Origin: an uncultured Eubacteriales bacterium
Lineage (GTDB): Bacteria > Bacillota > Clostridia > Oscillospirales > Acutalibacteraceae
Length of the DNA: 59,051 bases
Direction of reading: 5' to 3'
Assembly (NCBI GenBank): GCA_900315785.1
Contig: ONAL01000011.1
Span: 1-59,051, forward strand
Shown: positions 7,602-16,664 of the stretch, one piece after another
Layout of the letters: every line of letters begins with the position of its first letter
Position numbering within the stretch: the stretch's first letter is position 1
Position numbers and translations under genes: made by a program
Notes under the pieces: model-generated
The model's input: only the letters and a program-made list of their open reading frames with translations
What the model was told of the DNA's origin: nothing
Databases searched by the model: none

Positions 7602-9293
7602 ATGTCCACAAAGGCTAACTACAAAACCGAAGAAATCGGAACAGGCAAAATTGGTTTTTCCAAGACCCGTTCCATTATCGAGACAGCTTTCTACGGCAAC
7701 AACGTTGTTCCCGTAAACACTCTTAAAGAGGCATATAACCTCGCTAAGAATTCTCCCGGAACAATCGTTACCGACCTTCCCGTATACAGAGGTGAGGAGT
7801 TCGGTCTTGACCGCGACGCTAAGGTGCTTCTCTTCAACGACGGCGCCGTTACAGGCCGTTACGCTGCTGCACGCCGTATCAAGGGCGAGCCCGGCGTTGA
7901 CGATGTAAAGCTCGACAAGGTTGTTATGGACGCTGTTTATAAGACACGTTTTAAGAAAATGTACCACGCTACCGTATTCGTAGGTCTTGACCCCGAGTTT
8001 ATGGTAAAGGCTCACCTTCTCATTCCCGAGGGTGAAGAGAACCTTATGTACTCCTGGATGCTCAACTTCCAGTATATGTCCGACGAGTACGTTAAGATGT
8101 ATAAAAACTCAAAGGCAGTAGGCGACGGCAAGGAAGCTGATATCTATATTCTCTCCGACCCCCAGTGGGCTCCTGTTGAGTCTCCCGACGTTGACTACAG
8201 CTGTCTGAGCGACCCGCTCACACTCTGCTACTTCGATACAAACGAGAACTGCGCTGCAATCCTCGGTATGAAGTACTTCGGCGAGCACAAGAAGGGCACT
8301 CTGACAATGGCTTGGGCTATCGCTAACCGCAACGGTTATGCTTCCTGCCACGGCGGTCAGAAGGAGTACTTACTCGACGACGGCTCCAAGTTCGTTGCTT
8401 CCGTATACGGACTTTCGGGTTCGGGTAAATCCACACTTACACACGCTAAGCACGGCGGCAAGTACGAGATTAAGGTTCTCCACGACGACGCTTTCATCAT
8501 CAATACAGATACATGCGCTTCAATTGCGCTTGAGCCCACATACTTCGACAAGACTGCCGACTATCCCGCAGGCTGCCCCGATAACAAGTATCTCCTTACT
8601 TGCCAGAACTGCGGCGCAACTCTCGACGAGGACGGCAAGGTTCAGCTCGTAACCGAGGATATCCGTAACGGCAACGGCCGTGCAATTAAGTCCAAGCTCT
8701 GGTCTCCGAACCGCGTTGACAAGATTGACGCTCCCGTAAACGCTATCTTCTGGATTATGAAGGATCCTACAATTCCTCCCGTTGTCAAGCTCAAGGGCGC
8801 TTCTCTTGCTTCCGTAATGGGCGCAACTCTCGCGACTAAGACATCAACAGCGGAGCGTGTTGCGGCTGGCACAGACCTCAACGCTCTGCGTATCGTACCT
8901 TATGCTAACCCGTTCAGAACCTATCCGCTCAAGAACGACTATGTTAAGTTCAAGAAGCTCGTTGAGGAGAAGAACGTTGACTGCTACATCATCAACACAG
9001 GCGACTTCATGGGCAAGAAGGTTAAGCCCGCCGATACTCTCGGAATCCTCGAGGCTATCGTTGAGAAGAGAGCTGAGTTCAAGAAGTGGGGTCCGTTCTC
9101 CGATATCGAGATTATGGATTGGGAAGGCTTTGACGTAGATATGAACGACAAGGACTACGTTGAGGCTCTCAAGAACGCTATGCAGAACCGCGTTAACGCT
9201 ATCGAAGGCTTCGCAGTAAATAAGGAAGGCTATGACAAGCTTCCCGACGAGGCATTAGAGGCTGTTAAGAAGGTTGTAGCTGAGCTCAACTAA
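7602..9293 (+). CDS. pckA: Phosphoenolpyruvate carboxykinase (ATP)
   Basis: Interconverts oxaloacetate and PEP plus CO2 using ATP/ADP; in fermenting anaerobes it often runs in the CO2-fixing direction toward oxaloacetate. The start at 7602 is preferred because AAAGGAG lies 10 bases upstream, while the in-frame ATG at 7557 sits almost on the predicted transcription start. The 563-residue product carries the kinase-1a P-loop GLSGSGKSTLTHAKH and the downstream HDDAF acidic site, plus the C-terminal ALRIVPYANPFRTYPL stretch seen in clostridial members. It is transcribed alone between its own promoter and a terminator. Codon use is of the highly expressed type. Confident family call. Confidence 0.92.
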   Translation: MSTKANYKTEEIGTGKIGFSKTRSIIETAFYGNNVVPVNTLKEAYNLAKNSPGTIVTDLPVYRGEEFGLDRDAKVLLFNDGAVTGRYAAARRIKGEPGVDDVKLDKVVMDAVYKTRFKKMYHATVFVGLDPEFMVKAHLLIPEGEENLMYSWMLNFQYMSDEYVKMYKNSKAVGDGKEADIYILSDPQWAPVESPDVDYSCLSDPLTLCYFDTNENCAAILGMKYFGEHKKGTLTMAWAIANRNGYASCHGGQKEYLLDDGSKFVASVYGLSGSGKSTLTHAKHGGKYEIKVLHDDAFIINTDTCASIALEPTYFDKTADYPAGCPDNKYLLTCQNCGATLDEDGKVQLVTEDIRNGNGRAIKSKLWSPNRVDKIDAPVNAIFWIMKDPTIPPVVKLKGASLASVMGATLATKTSTAERVAAGTDLNALRIVPYANPFRTYPLKNDYVKFKKLVEEKNVDCYIINTGDFMGKKVKPADTLGILEAIVEKRAEFKKWGPFSDIEIMDWEGFDVDMNDKDYVEALKNAMQNRVNAIEGFAVNKEGYDKLPDEALEAVKKVVAELN

Positions 9294-9303
9294 GTATAAA
9301 ACT

Positions 9304-9332
9304 AAGGACTGACGCGAGTCAGTCCTTTTTTT
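9304..9332. terminator. Intrinsic terminator of pckA / envelope operon
   Basis: A perfect 10-bp stem (AAGGACTGAC / GTCAGTCCTT) with a GCGA loop, followed by seven T on the plus strand; it lies between the convergent pckA and licD-family genes. Confidence 0.92.
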
Positions 9333-9347
9333 ATGTGTATTAGTTTT

Positions 9348-10193
9348 TTAAATTGCGGGTTTGTTCAAATCAAGCTTTGCCAAGTCGTGGCTGATAACGC
9401 GCTCGCTCTCGGGCGGCGGCGTCATATAATCCTCGCCGAACGCAAGTCTGAGATAACCGTCGTAGCCGTTCATAGCCTTGAACTTTTCACCCTCAAACTC
9501 AATATCGACCGTGCTCTCAAAGAACTCCTTGGGATATTCGTTCTTCATAATCCTCGGACCAGCGCAGAGCTCGCATACGAGGTTGCAGTCGTCGAGACTG
9601 TAGCTTGTCATACGCCTTTCGGCGAACTTCCAGATTTTCTTGCGGCGTTTGTAGCTTCGGAAGATTCCGAGCAGAATCTTGCTTCCGAGCGCCATAATTC
9701 CGCCGTGCTTCTCGGGAACCGTCTGAGCTCTGAAAAGCGAGTAGATTATGCACCAGAAAAATTGCAGATACTTCTGGCTTTTCTTTGTCGGTCTCGCGTC
9801 AATGGGGAAGATGTCGAACGCGACGCCGTGCGGAATATTCAAATCCTTCTGATAATTCTTAACAAGCGTTACGCTTGTGTCGACCAGAGTCGCAAAGCAG
9901 TTGCGCGTGAAGGTTTCGTCGGTTTCGTTCAGGAGCAGAAAACGCTCTGACGGGTTTTCCTCGAGATATGTCTTTATGAAAATCTCATAATCCGCCCTCG
10001 GCATAAACACGTCGGCGTCATCGTCCCAGGGAATGAACTTTCCGTAGCGGAGCGCGCCTATAAGACATCCGCCGCACAAATAGTACGTGATGTCGTGTTT
10101 GTCGCAGAAATCGCGGAAATATCTGAGCAAATCGAGCTCCTTGAGCTGAAGGGCTCTCAGCTCTTTGCCTGTCAGTGAGATAATCTCGGACAT
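9348..10193 (-). CDS. LicD family phosphotransferase
   Basis: LicD proteins are nucleotidyltransferase-fold enzymes that transfer phosphocholine or similar phospho-groups to teichoic acids and other surface glycans. The 281-residue product has the family hallmarks near the N-terminus: LCGGCLIGALRYGKFIPWDDDADV, shown here in its key pieces GGCLIGA and PWDDDAD (metal-binding acids), followed by the RADYEIF motif. It is the last gene of a five-gene minus-strand operon and starts two bases after the glycosyltransferase stop, which suggests it modifies the glycan that the glycosyltransferase helps to build. The substrate is not known. No signal peptide; cytosolic. Confidence 0.85.
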   Translation of the reverse strand: MSEIISLTGKELRALQLKELDLLRYFRDFCDKHDITYYLCGGCLIGALRYGKFIPWDDDADVFMPRADYEIFIKTYLEENPSERFLLLNETDETFTRNCFATLVDTSVTLVKNYQKDLNIPHGVAFDIFPIDARPTKKSQKYLQFFWCIIYSLFRAQTVPEKHGGIMALGSKILLGIFRSYKRRKKIWKFAERRMTSYSLDDCNLVCELCAGPRIMKNEYPKEFFESTVDIEFEGEKFKAMNGYDGYLRLAFGEDYMTPPPESERVISHDLAKLDLNKPAI

Positions 10194-10195
10194 AG

Positions 10196-11233
10196 TTAAC
10201 CTCTGTCAGTGTTTTTTTCTTCTTCCTTTGCTTTTTTGAGCTTGTGTTTCCAGAACGGAATTTGCAGAATTCCCACAATCGTACCCATTCCGTAAGCAAG
10301 GTGCATAATGGGGAACAGGAGAGGAAGCAGGAAGAACTGCGGTCTGATGTCGCGCATTGTAAAGCAGCTTACCGTGTTAACGAAGTCGAACATCGAATAG
10401 AGCAAGAGCAGAATTTCGATAAAGAGCGGGAAGCCAAGCAGCGCGAGCACCGATGTTACCATTAGAGCTCCGACGAAAAGGAACGGAACAAAGTGGTAAT
10501 AGGAAAGGCACTTGGGAGCTACCGAGAGCGTAAGTCCAATCCATCTGCCATTGCCGAACTTCTGCTTAATCATACCCTTGAGCGAGTTTCTGGTATGCTG
10601 ATACGATATGATTTCGGGGTTAAAGCAGATTCTGAAGCCTGCCTTTTTCATTCTATAGTGAACCTCGTTGTCTTCGGTTCTGGTCAAATCCTCGTTAAAG
10701 AATCCGATTTTGTCAAATACCTCACGTCTGTACGCGCCGTGGAAGAGCGAGTTTACGTAGGTTTTGCCCTGCTGACGGCGGTACGGAGCTATGGAGCTTC
10801 CGAACATAGAGGTCTCAACCAGGAGCAAGGTTTCCTTCCACGCGGTCGGCTCGTCGATGATGTTAGGTCTGAAACCGCCGCAGATGTTCTCGCCGTCCTC
10901 GAGCGTCTTGACGTTCTTTGCGATGAAGTCGGACGGAATGGAAGCGTGTGCGTCAATTCTGACCACCGCGTCGCCGCTGTAGTTGTTAAGCACGACGTTC
11001 CAGCCGCAGGGCTGGGTTTTCTTGGGGTTTGAGAGAACCTTTACGTCGTAAAAGTCCTGAGCGTTATTCTTTCTGAACGTCTCCATAATAACCTTTGTGT
11101 TATCTGTGGAGTTGCTGTCTACAAGAATAACCTCAATTTTTTTATGGTCATACGTCTGTTTACAAATATCCTTCAGTAACGAGCCCAGAGAGTTTTTCTC
11201 GTTATAGGCTATTACGCCGATTGTAATTATCAT
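10196..11233 (-). CDS. Family 2 glycosyltransferase with C-terminal membrane segments
   Basis: 345 residues. The GT-A fold N-terminus shows TIGVIAYNEKNSLGSLL and the nucleotide-sugar region VILVDSNSTDNT; VVRIDAHASIP carries the likely DxD-type metal site (DAH). From about residue 235 there are several hydrophobic helices (LSYYHFVPFLFVGALMV; LLFPIMHLAYGMGTIVGIL), as in GT2 enzymes that elongate exopolysaccharide or cell-wall glycans at the membrane. The ATG overlaps the preceding gene's stop by four bases, so translation is coupled. Acceptor and donor are unknown. Confidence 0.87.
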   Translation of the reverse strand: MIITIGVIAYNEKNSLGSLLKDICKQTYDHKKIEVILVDSNSTDNTKVIMETFRKNNAQDFYDVKVLSNPKKTQPCGWNVVLNNYSGDAVVRIDAHASIPSDFIAKNVKTLEDGENICGGFRPNIIDEPTAWKETLLLVETSMFGSSIAPYRRQQGKTYVNSLFHGAYRREVFDKIGFFNEDLTRTEDNEVHYRMKKAGFRICFNPEIISYQHTRNSLKGMIKQKFGNGRWIGLTLSVAPKCLSYYHFVPFLFVGALMVTSVLALLGFPLFIEILLLLYSMFDFVNTVSCFTMRDIRPQFFLLPLLFPIMHLAYGMGTIVGILQIPFWKHKLKKAKEEEKNTDRG

Positions 11234-12018
11234 ACCGTAGTACCTTCCTTGTTAAGTTTAAAAAGCCATTTAACGCTTGTTGCGAACGAAGTCATAAAGT
11301 AGGGGACGACATAGAACATCGGGAGCACAAAGAAGCAAAGCAGAATCCACGGGATAAACGTGAAGAAGAGCTTGACCAAATCGAAGTAGTGCTTTCTGAG
11401 AATCCTTCTGCCGTCATAGAACGGACGCGGGCTTGCGTCACCCGCAAAGAGAAAGTCGTAAACCGTGAGTCTGAGCCAGAGTACAAGCGAGGTCGCGATA
11501 CCCAGGCAAATCAGAACCACAGCCACAGCGTTCATAATTTCGTTAGCCGAAACCGAGGTGTAAATCGATTGGCTGAACGCATTCGTGATTATCAGAAACA
11601 GAATGTACGGAGAAAAACCGATTAACGCGAGAAGAAGCCTTCTAAGCATCATCAGTGCGTTGAAGATAAGTGCCGAGAAGTAGTTTTTAGTTCCGCAGAA
11701 GAAATAAAATATCTCTCGTAAATCGCATTCGCCTGTATCCGAAAGCTTGTAGAAAAGCCTGAAAAAGCCGTTGACAATCGGAGTGAGCGCGAAAATGAAG
11801 ATAAATACCGAGCAGAGAATAATTATCAGAGGTACCTCTGCGCCGTGTCTCAGAACTCCGTCATCGGTGAAAACTCCCGACAACAGGATTAACAGTGAGT
11901 AGATTATGTCGCCGAGCGTTCCGAACGCCATCAGCGTTAAAAGTCCCGATACCGCCGCAACCCAGTTGCCCTTCAAGACCTGTCTTGACTGCGCGCGAAT
12001 AATTCCTTCAGGTTTCAT
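11230..12018 (-). CDS. DUF975-like integral membrane protein
   Basis: 262 residues with about five or six hydrophobic segments. The N-terminal IIRAQSRQVLKGNWVAAVSGLLTL resembles the start of DUF975 membrane proteins, which begin with a basic helix and an LKGNW motif; this is a motif match only. It is coupled by four-base ATGA overlaps to the M20 peptidase before it and the glycosyltransferase after it. This tight packing suggests a role in the same envelope process. No catalytic motif seen. Confidence 0.65.
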   Translation of the reverse strand: MKPEGIIRAQSRQVLKGNWVAAVSGLLTLMAFGTLGDIIYSLLILLSGVFTDDGVLRHGAEVPLIIILCSVFIFIFALTPIVNGFFRLFYKLSDTGECDLREIFYFFCGTKNYFSALIFNALMMLRRLLLALIGFSPYILFLIITNAFSQSIYTSVSANEIMNAVAVVLICLGIATSLVLWLRLTVYDFLFAGDASPRPFYDGRRILRKHYFDLVKLFFTFIPWILLCFFVLPMFYVVPYFMTSFATSVKWLFKLNKEGTTV

Positions 12019-13388
12019 ATATCGCTTAAATCCTCTGTGTACATCCTGTACATCGCTTCAAGACAAATCTGAGCGTGCAGGAAGAATTTTTCCTCGTCGA
12101 TGCTCTCGTCAGCGTTGTGCATATTCACGTTATCGTCCTTGAACGCGGGACCGAACGCAACGCCCTTGCCGCCGAGCATACGCGCGTATGTACCGCCGCC
12201 TGTCGAGTAGAGCTCGGGCTTTTTGCCGACAATGCTCTCGTAAGCGCCGCTGAGCAGGCTGATTGTCCTGCTGTCCTTGGGAAGATAGAGCGGCTCTGCG
12301 TGGTGGAGCACCTCGACCTTGAGACCGCTCATAGCCGCGCTCTTCTCAATCCTCCTGAGAATGTTTTTGACTGTCATTGTGACAGGGTAGCGGATATCGA
12401 GAGTGAGGTAGGAGCTGTTGTCGTTGAGGCGGATTTTGCCGAGGTTACAGCTGAGGTCGCCCGAAACAAAGTCTCTCATCTTCAGTCCCAGTGAGGTTCC
12501 GTCTGTCTCGGTGCGAATCGCGTAGCCGATGAACTCGCAGAGACTTCCGACCTCTTCGCTGCCGAATTCGCCGTTGATAAACTCAGCGAGCGCAGTCGCC
12601 GCGTTAAAGCCCTTTTCAGGCTCGCAGGCGTGCGAAGCCTTGCCGAAGCTCTCAACAACAAGTCCGTCAATTGTATCTATAAAGTTGAATTTGCCGTTAT
12701 ATTTTTTGCTGTTTCTCTTGAGTATGTTTGTCTCCGAATCAGAAACATAGAGCAGAGCCTTCGCCTCGTCGGGAACCGCGTTGACCGCGTCGCCCGCTCT
12801 GATTGCGCTGAGCACCGTGCCGTCCTTGCGGTCGGTGTAGACCTTGACCTGTAAAATTCCCTTTTCCGCAAAGCAGATACCGTAGTCGCTGTCGGGAGTA
12901 AAGGAGAGGTCGGGGAGAGGCTCGCTTTCAAAATAGGCTTCCATATCGGTCATACCGATTTCCTCGTCTGTGCCGAAGATTGCCCTCAGGGTGTTCTTGC
13001 CCTCAACGCCGCTGTCCTTGAGCGCCTTGAGACAGTAAAGGTCGATAATCGAAGCGCCCTTGTCGTCGTCAACTCCTCTGCCGAAAAGCCTTCCGTCCTT
13101 CTGTGTGAGAGTAAAGGGCTCGACAGTCCAGTTCTTGCCCGCGGGAACAACGTCAAGGTGGGTGAGAGCTCCGCAGAGCTTTCCGCCGTTACCGAGCTCG
13201 GCGTGTCCAGCCTTGTTGTCGATATTCTTGGAAACAAGTCCGAGCTCCTCTGCGCGTGTGAGAACAAACTCGAGCGCCTTGACGCAGTTTTCCTCACTTT
13301 CCGAGGAAACCGAGCGGATTTCAAGCAGCGTCTTTAAATCTCTCAGAATATCGTCTTTGTATTTCAGAATGTTATTACCGAAGTTCAA
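12015..13388 (-). CDS. M20 family metallodipeptidase (PepV/Sapep-like)
   Basis: Cytosolic zinc/manganese dipeptidase of 457 residues. Metal and catalytic motifs are in order: THLDVVPAG (His/Asp), GRGVDDDKG (bridging Asp), FGTDEEIGM (general-base Glu-Glu), PDSDYG, and a C-terminal STGGGTYARM that matches the active-site Arg region of Sapep enzymes. The start is a TTG at 13388, three bases after the stop of the yfhO gene, with a purine-rich AAGAGA just upstream; no ATG fits the frame nearby. Finding a dipeptidase translationally coupled to glycan-assembly genes is unexpected; it may recycle wall peptides or D-amino-acid dipeptides, which is inference. Confidence 0.87.
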   Translation of the reverse strand: MNFGNNILKYKDDILRDLKTLLEIRSVSSESEENCVKALEFVLTRAEELGLVSKNIDNKAGHAELGNGGKLCGALTHLDVVPAGKNWTVEPFTLTQKDGRLFGRGVDDDKGASIIDLYCLKALKDSGVEGKNTLRAIFGTDEEIGMTDMEAYFESEPLPDLSFTPDSDYGICFAEKGILQVKVYTDRKDGTVLSAIRAGDAVNAVPDEAKALLYVSDSETNILKRNSKKYNGKFNFIDTIDGLVVESFGKASHACEPEKGFNAATALAEFINGEFGSEEVGSLCEFIGYAIRTETDGTSLGLKMRDFVSGDLSCNLGKIRLNDNSSYLTLDIRYPVTMTVKNILRRIEKSAAMSGLKVEVLHHAEPLYLPKDSRTISLLSGAYESIVGKKPELYSTGGGTYARMLGGKGVAFGPAFKDDNVNMHNADESIDEEKFFLHAQICLEAMYRMYTEDLSDI

Positions 13389-13391
13389 TTT

Positions 13392-15845
13392 TCATTCTCT
13401 TTTCTTTCGTAAAATTTTGATTGCGGCAAGCGCCGATAAATACATAAAAAGTATTATACCACTAACAGCGGTGATTATAATTCCGATGCGGAAACCAAAG
13501 GGCTCGTATTTAAAAACAATCTTGTTTTTTTCGTGACCGTTTACCTTGACGGACATAAAACCAATCTGAGACTGTACAATCTCAGCCTCTTTGCCGTTGA
13601 CTGTAGCTGTCCAGCCCTTGTCATAGGGAACGCTGAAAAACAGCAGATTGTCGTCGCCGCTGTTCTCAAACTCCGCAGTAAAGCCGTCGTCGGTGTAACG
13701 GAAGTTCTCGGCGGTGTTTTCCCTGAGCTTTTCGCAGTCATTGAAGTAGTTCATCGAGCCGTACTCGAATTGCTTTGTTTTGCTCTTGAATGTGTGCTTT
13801 TCTGACTTTTTATCCTTTTTGAGCTCCTTGATGTCGTCCTCGGTGTAGCCTGTTATATCCTTGTACTTGATGAGGTCGTCGAAGCTAAGCGCCAGAGCCT
13901 TGAGCGTGGCGTCGCTTTTGTATCGTCCGTCAATTTCCTTCAGCTCGTAATTGCTGATGAACTTGTCGAACGTGAAGCCCATCGGGATATAGTACTTGTT
14001 CTCGTAAACCCTGCAGCCGTTGGAGTTTTTGAGGAATTCCCAACCGGGCATCTTGGTTTTGTTGTCGTTGTCGAGGAAGTCGTACTGCTCCTCGTCGTTG
14101 TCGGCGATTTCGTCAAAAAGATACTTGCAGCTTAAAAGCCCTCTCAGCGCGTAATCATCGGTGTCGGGACGTGAAGCGACGTCTCGGGTGATTCCGATTG
14201 CGTCGTAAAACTTCATTATGCTCGTCGAAACAACGCTGTGGAAGGTATTTATAGACTGAATTTTCCAGTACATCGCCGTGTTATCGGGCGTCTCGTAAAA
14301 GTCCGAGCGCACATCGTGAATGTCGTCGATGTTGAGCTTGTCGCCCATATTTATCGCGTATTTTTTGATGAACTTCTTGTCTGAGTGGTCGAGCATATTT
14401 CCCGTCTGAATTATATATGTCGAGCTGAGCGTCGTGATTACGCATACGCCGATGATTACGAAGAACGCGCGCCTTCTGCCGTTGTTCTTGAAGAAGAACA
14501 CAATCAGCGCGAACGCGGCAAGTGACAGCATAGCGATAGCGACGTAAATCCAGTATCTTTCGGTGAAATCCTCAAGTCCGATTGTCGTCGTCGCGACGTT
14601 GTAGTCGTCCTCGGTTGTCTCGGGCATAAGTCCGATAAGAATCGCGATTACCGCGGTAATTCCCGCAGACCACGCGAAGGCGCGCGGCCAGTCTGCCTTG
14701 TTGTTCTCAAGCGCTCTGATTGTCGCAAGCGTCATCACGAGCGTGAGCATATAGTACCATCTTGCATAGAAAATGCTACAATTCAGGAGCTGGAACATCG
14801 AGTTGAACATCGGTACGAGCGCGAACAGAATCATCAGCATAATCAGCTTTTTGAGCCAGTCGCGCTTTTTGAGCTGTAAATACGCGATAACGCCTGTCAT
14901 TCCCGCAAGCGGCAGCCAGCCGCTTACCGAAGCCCAGTTTGCCTCAACGTCGGGCGCGAAGTTCGGCTGAGCCGCAAGCTCGGGCGGGAAGAAGAAGCTC
15001 AGAACGATGTATGCGTATCTCTGGGCGTTTTCGTAAACCACCGAACCGTAGCCGTCGGGGAGCGACGAAAGCCGCGGATTTCCCATAATGAACAGCACGG
15101 TCGGAAGCATAACAAACGCCGTTGCCAGAAAGCCTGTGATTATCTCCAGCGCGAGCAGTAAAATTCCTTTCAGCGTGAGCTTGTACGTGTTTGTGAACAC
15201 GAGCATAAGCCAGTAAATAGCCGTGAAAACCGCCATTCCCGCGAAGAAATAGTAGTTAATAATACACGCCGAGAACACCGCAACAGCCACAACTCCGCGT
15301 CTGCCGTTGTACATAAACTCGTCAATGGCGAGCAGAAGCAGCGGGAACATTATAATTGCTTCGTGGAAGTGGAAGAAGAATACATTATATATGGAGAATC
15401 CCGAAAAAGCATACATCAAGCCGCCAGCAATCGCGAGATTTTTGTTGCTGACATATCTTTTCAGATACAGGTAAGAGGTCAGCGTCGCAAAGGCAAATTT
15501 CAGAATAAACAGAGGACCCATAAGGTAGGGAACAGCCTCGTTGGGGAAGAGCAGCGTTAACCAGAAGAACGGACTTCCTGTTATATAGAACATATAGGAG
15601 CTTACGGACGGCGTGCCTAAATCCGTCAGATGAGTCCAGAGGAAGTTGCCGCTTTTGTATTCGCTGTGCATAAGCTGATAGAACGGAACCTCCTGAGCGT
15701 TAAAATCTCCGTAGTAGAGGAAAAGTCCATTCTGTTCTATAATCACGGGAACGATAAAGAGCGCGGAAAGCAGCAGCCCAAGCAAAAACGCTTTGAGAGC
15801 ATACTTACCGCGTGAAATATTTCTCAGAGTTTTTATGGTTTCCAT
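13392..15845 (-). CDS. YfhO family membrane protein (GT-C type)
   Basis: 817 residues with a short cytosolic N-terminus, about 12-13 transmembrane helices through residue 510, a large extracytoplasmic domain and a last helix before a KILRKKRE tail. YfhO proteins are GT-C-fold lipid-linked sugar transferases; the Bacillus and Listeria members glycosylate lipoteichoic or wall teichoic acid. The short FLYYGDFNAQEVPFY loop after helix 1 carries the acidic residue typical of GT-C active sites. The ATG at 15845 is chosen because it has an AAAGGGA site and lies just downstream of the promoter at 15882-15910, whereas the longer frame begins upstream of that promoter. First gene of the envelope operon. 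Confidence 0.85.
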   Translation of the reverse strand: METIKTLRNISRGKYALKAFLLGLLLSALFIVPVIIEQNGLFLYYGDFNAQEVPFYQLMHSEYKSGNFLWTHLTDLGTPSVSSYMFYITGSPFFWLTLLFPNEAVPYLMGPLFILKFAFATLTSYLYLKRYVSNKNLAIAGGLMYAFSGFSIYNVFFFHFHEAIIMFPLLLLAIDEFMYNGRRGVVAVAVFSACIINYYFFAGMAVFTAIYWLMLVFTNTYKLTLKGILLLALEIITGFLATAFVMLPTVLFIMGNPRLSSLPDGYGSVVYENAQRYAYIVLSFFFPPELAAQPNFAPDVEANWASVSGWLPLAGMTGVIAYLQLKKRDWLKKLIMLMILFALVPMFNSMFQLLNCSIFYARWYYMLTLVMTLATIRALENNKADWPRAFAWSAGITAVIAILIGLMPETTEDDYNVATTTIGLEDFTERYWIYVAIAMLSLAAFALIVFFFKNNGRRRAFFVIIGVCVITTLSSTYIIQTGNMLDHSDKKFIKKYAINMGDKLNIDDIHDVRSDFYETPDNTAMYWKIQSINTFHSVVSTSIMKFYDAIGITRDVASRPDTDDYALRGLLSCKYLFDEIADNDEEQYDFLDNDNKTKMPGWEFLKNSNGCRVYENKYYIPMGFTFDKFISNYELKEIDGRYKSDATLKALALSFDDLIKYKDITGYTEDDIKELKKDKKSEKHTFKSKTKQFEYGSMNYFNDCEKLRENTAENFRYTDDGFTAEFENSGDDNLLFFSVPYDKGWTATVNGKEAEIVQSQIGFMSVKVNGHEKNKIVFKYEPFGFRIGIIITAVSGIILFMYLSALAAIKILRKKRE

Positions 15846-15881
15846 CGTTTGTTTCCCTTTACAACTTGTCAAAAATAGTAT

Positions 15882-15910
15882 ATTATACAGTATATCACAA
15901 CAAATACCAA
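15882..15910 (-). promoter_or_regulatory. Promoter of the envelope operon (yfhO to licD)
   Basis: Read on the minus strand: TTGGTA (15910-15905), 17-base spacer, TATAAT (15887-15882). It sets the yfhO start at 15845 rather than further upstream. Confidence 0.7.
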
Positions 15911-15938
15911 TTCGCAATATTTAAGGAGAATAATAAGG

Positions 15939-16523
15939 ATGTCACATTTTTTCGCAATGCTTTGGCGTATGAAATACATAACGCGCTGGGGGCTGATGAA
16001 TAATACTAAGAGCGAGAATATCAGCGAGCACAGCCTTCAGGTTGCGATGTTCGCGCATTTGCTTGTTCTGCTTCATAATAAGGAAACGGGGGAGAACCTC
16101 AACGCCGAGAGAGCCGCAATGCTCGGTCTCTATCACGACACCACCGAGATTATCACAGGCGATATGCCAACTCCCGTCAAGTATTATAACCCCGATATTA
16201 TCGCTTCATATAAAAAAGTAGAGAAGATTGCGGGCGAAAAGCTTGTTTCAATGCTTCCCGAGGATTTGCGCGGCGACTACCGCGACCTCATTCTCGGCGA
16301 AAACCCCGACGATAAGGATTTGCTTGTCTACGTCAAGGCAGCGGATAAGCTTTCGGCGCTTGTGAAGTGTATCGAGGAGATAAGAATGGGCAACGACGAA
16401 TTCCGTCAGGCGAAGGAATCCACCGAGAAATCCATTCACAAAATGAATGTTCCCGAAGCGGAAAGGTTTATGACGGAGTTTCTGCCGTCGTTCTCACTCA
16501 CGCTCGACGAACAGAATACATAA
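15939..16523 (+). CDS. yfbR: HD-domain 5'-deoxynucleotidase, YfbR type
   Basis: Removes the phosphate from deoxynucleoside 5'-monophosphates. The 194-residue product has the family N-terminus SHFFAMLWRMKYITRWGLM, then EHSLQVAMFAHLL (first metal His), YHDTTEI (HD pair) and a later VKAADKLSAL (fourth-ligand Asp). An AAGGAG ribosome-binding site precedes the ATG. It stands alone, divergent from yfhO; it has no visible terminator before the next gene, which has its own -10 element. Confidence 0.9.
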   Translation: MSHFFAMLWRMKYITRWGLMNNTKSENISEHSLQVAMFAHLLVLLHNKETGENLNAERAAMLGLYHDTTEIITGDMPTPVKYYNPDIIASYKKVEKIAGEKLVSMLPEDLRGDYRDLILGENPDDKDLLVYVKAADKLSALVKCIEEIRMGNDEFRQAKESTEKSIHKMNVPEAERFMTEFLPSFSLTLDEQNT

Positions 16524-16602
16524 AAAGCAGGTTTTCACACAATTTCCACAATGGTTACAGATAGGTTATTATTCCTTTTTAGAACAATAAATCAACTTAA
16601 TA

Positions 16603-16611
16603 TGGTATAAT
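16603..16611 (+). promoter_or_regulatory. Extended -10 promoter element of the LCP gene
   Basis: TGGTATAAT, a consensus extended -10, about 55 bases upstream of the ATG at 16665. No good -35 hexamer lies at the right distance, which is normal for extended -10 promoters. Confidence 0.6.
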
Positions 16612-16664
16612 TCCTAATTGTAGTAGTGTAGAATAAGTCGAATTTTATCTTTAGGAGAGATATT

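Noticed and set aside
7530-8015. Minus-strand frame of 161 codons over the start of pckA
   Set aside because: Antisense shadow with no start signals; it ends inside the pckA promoter.
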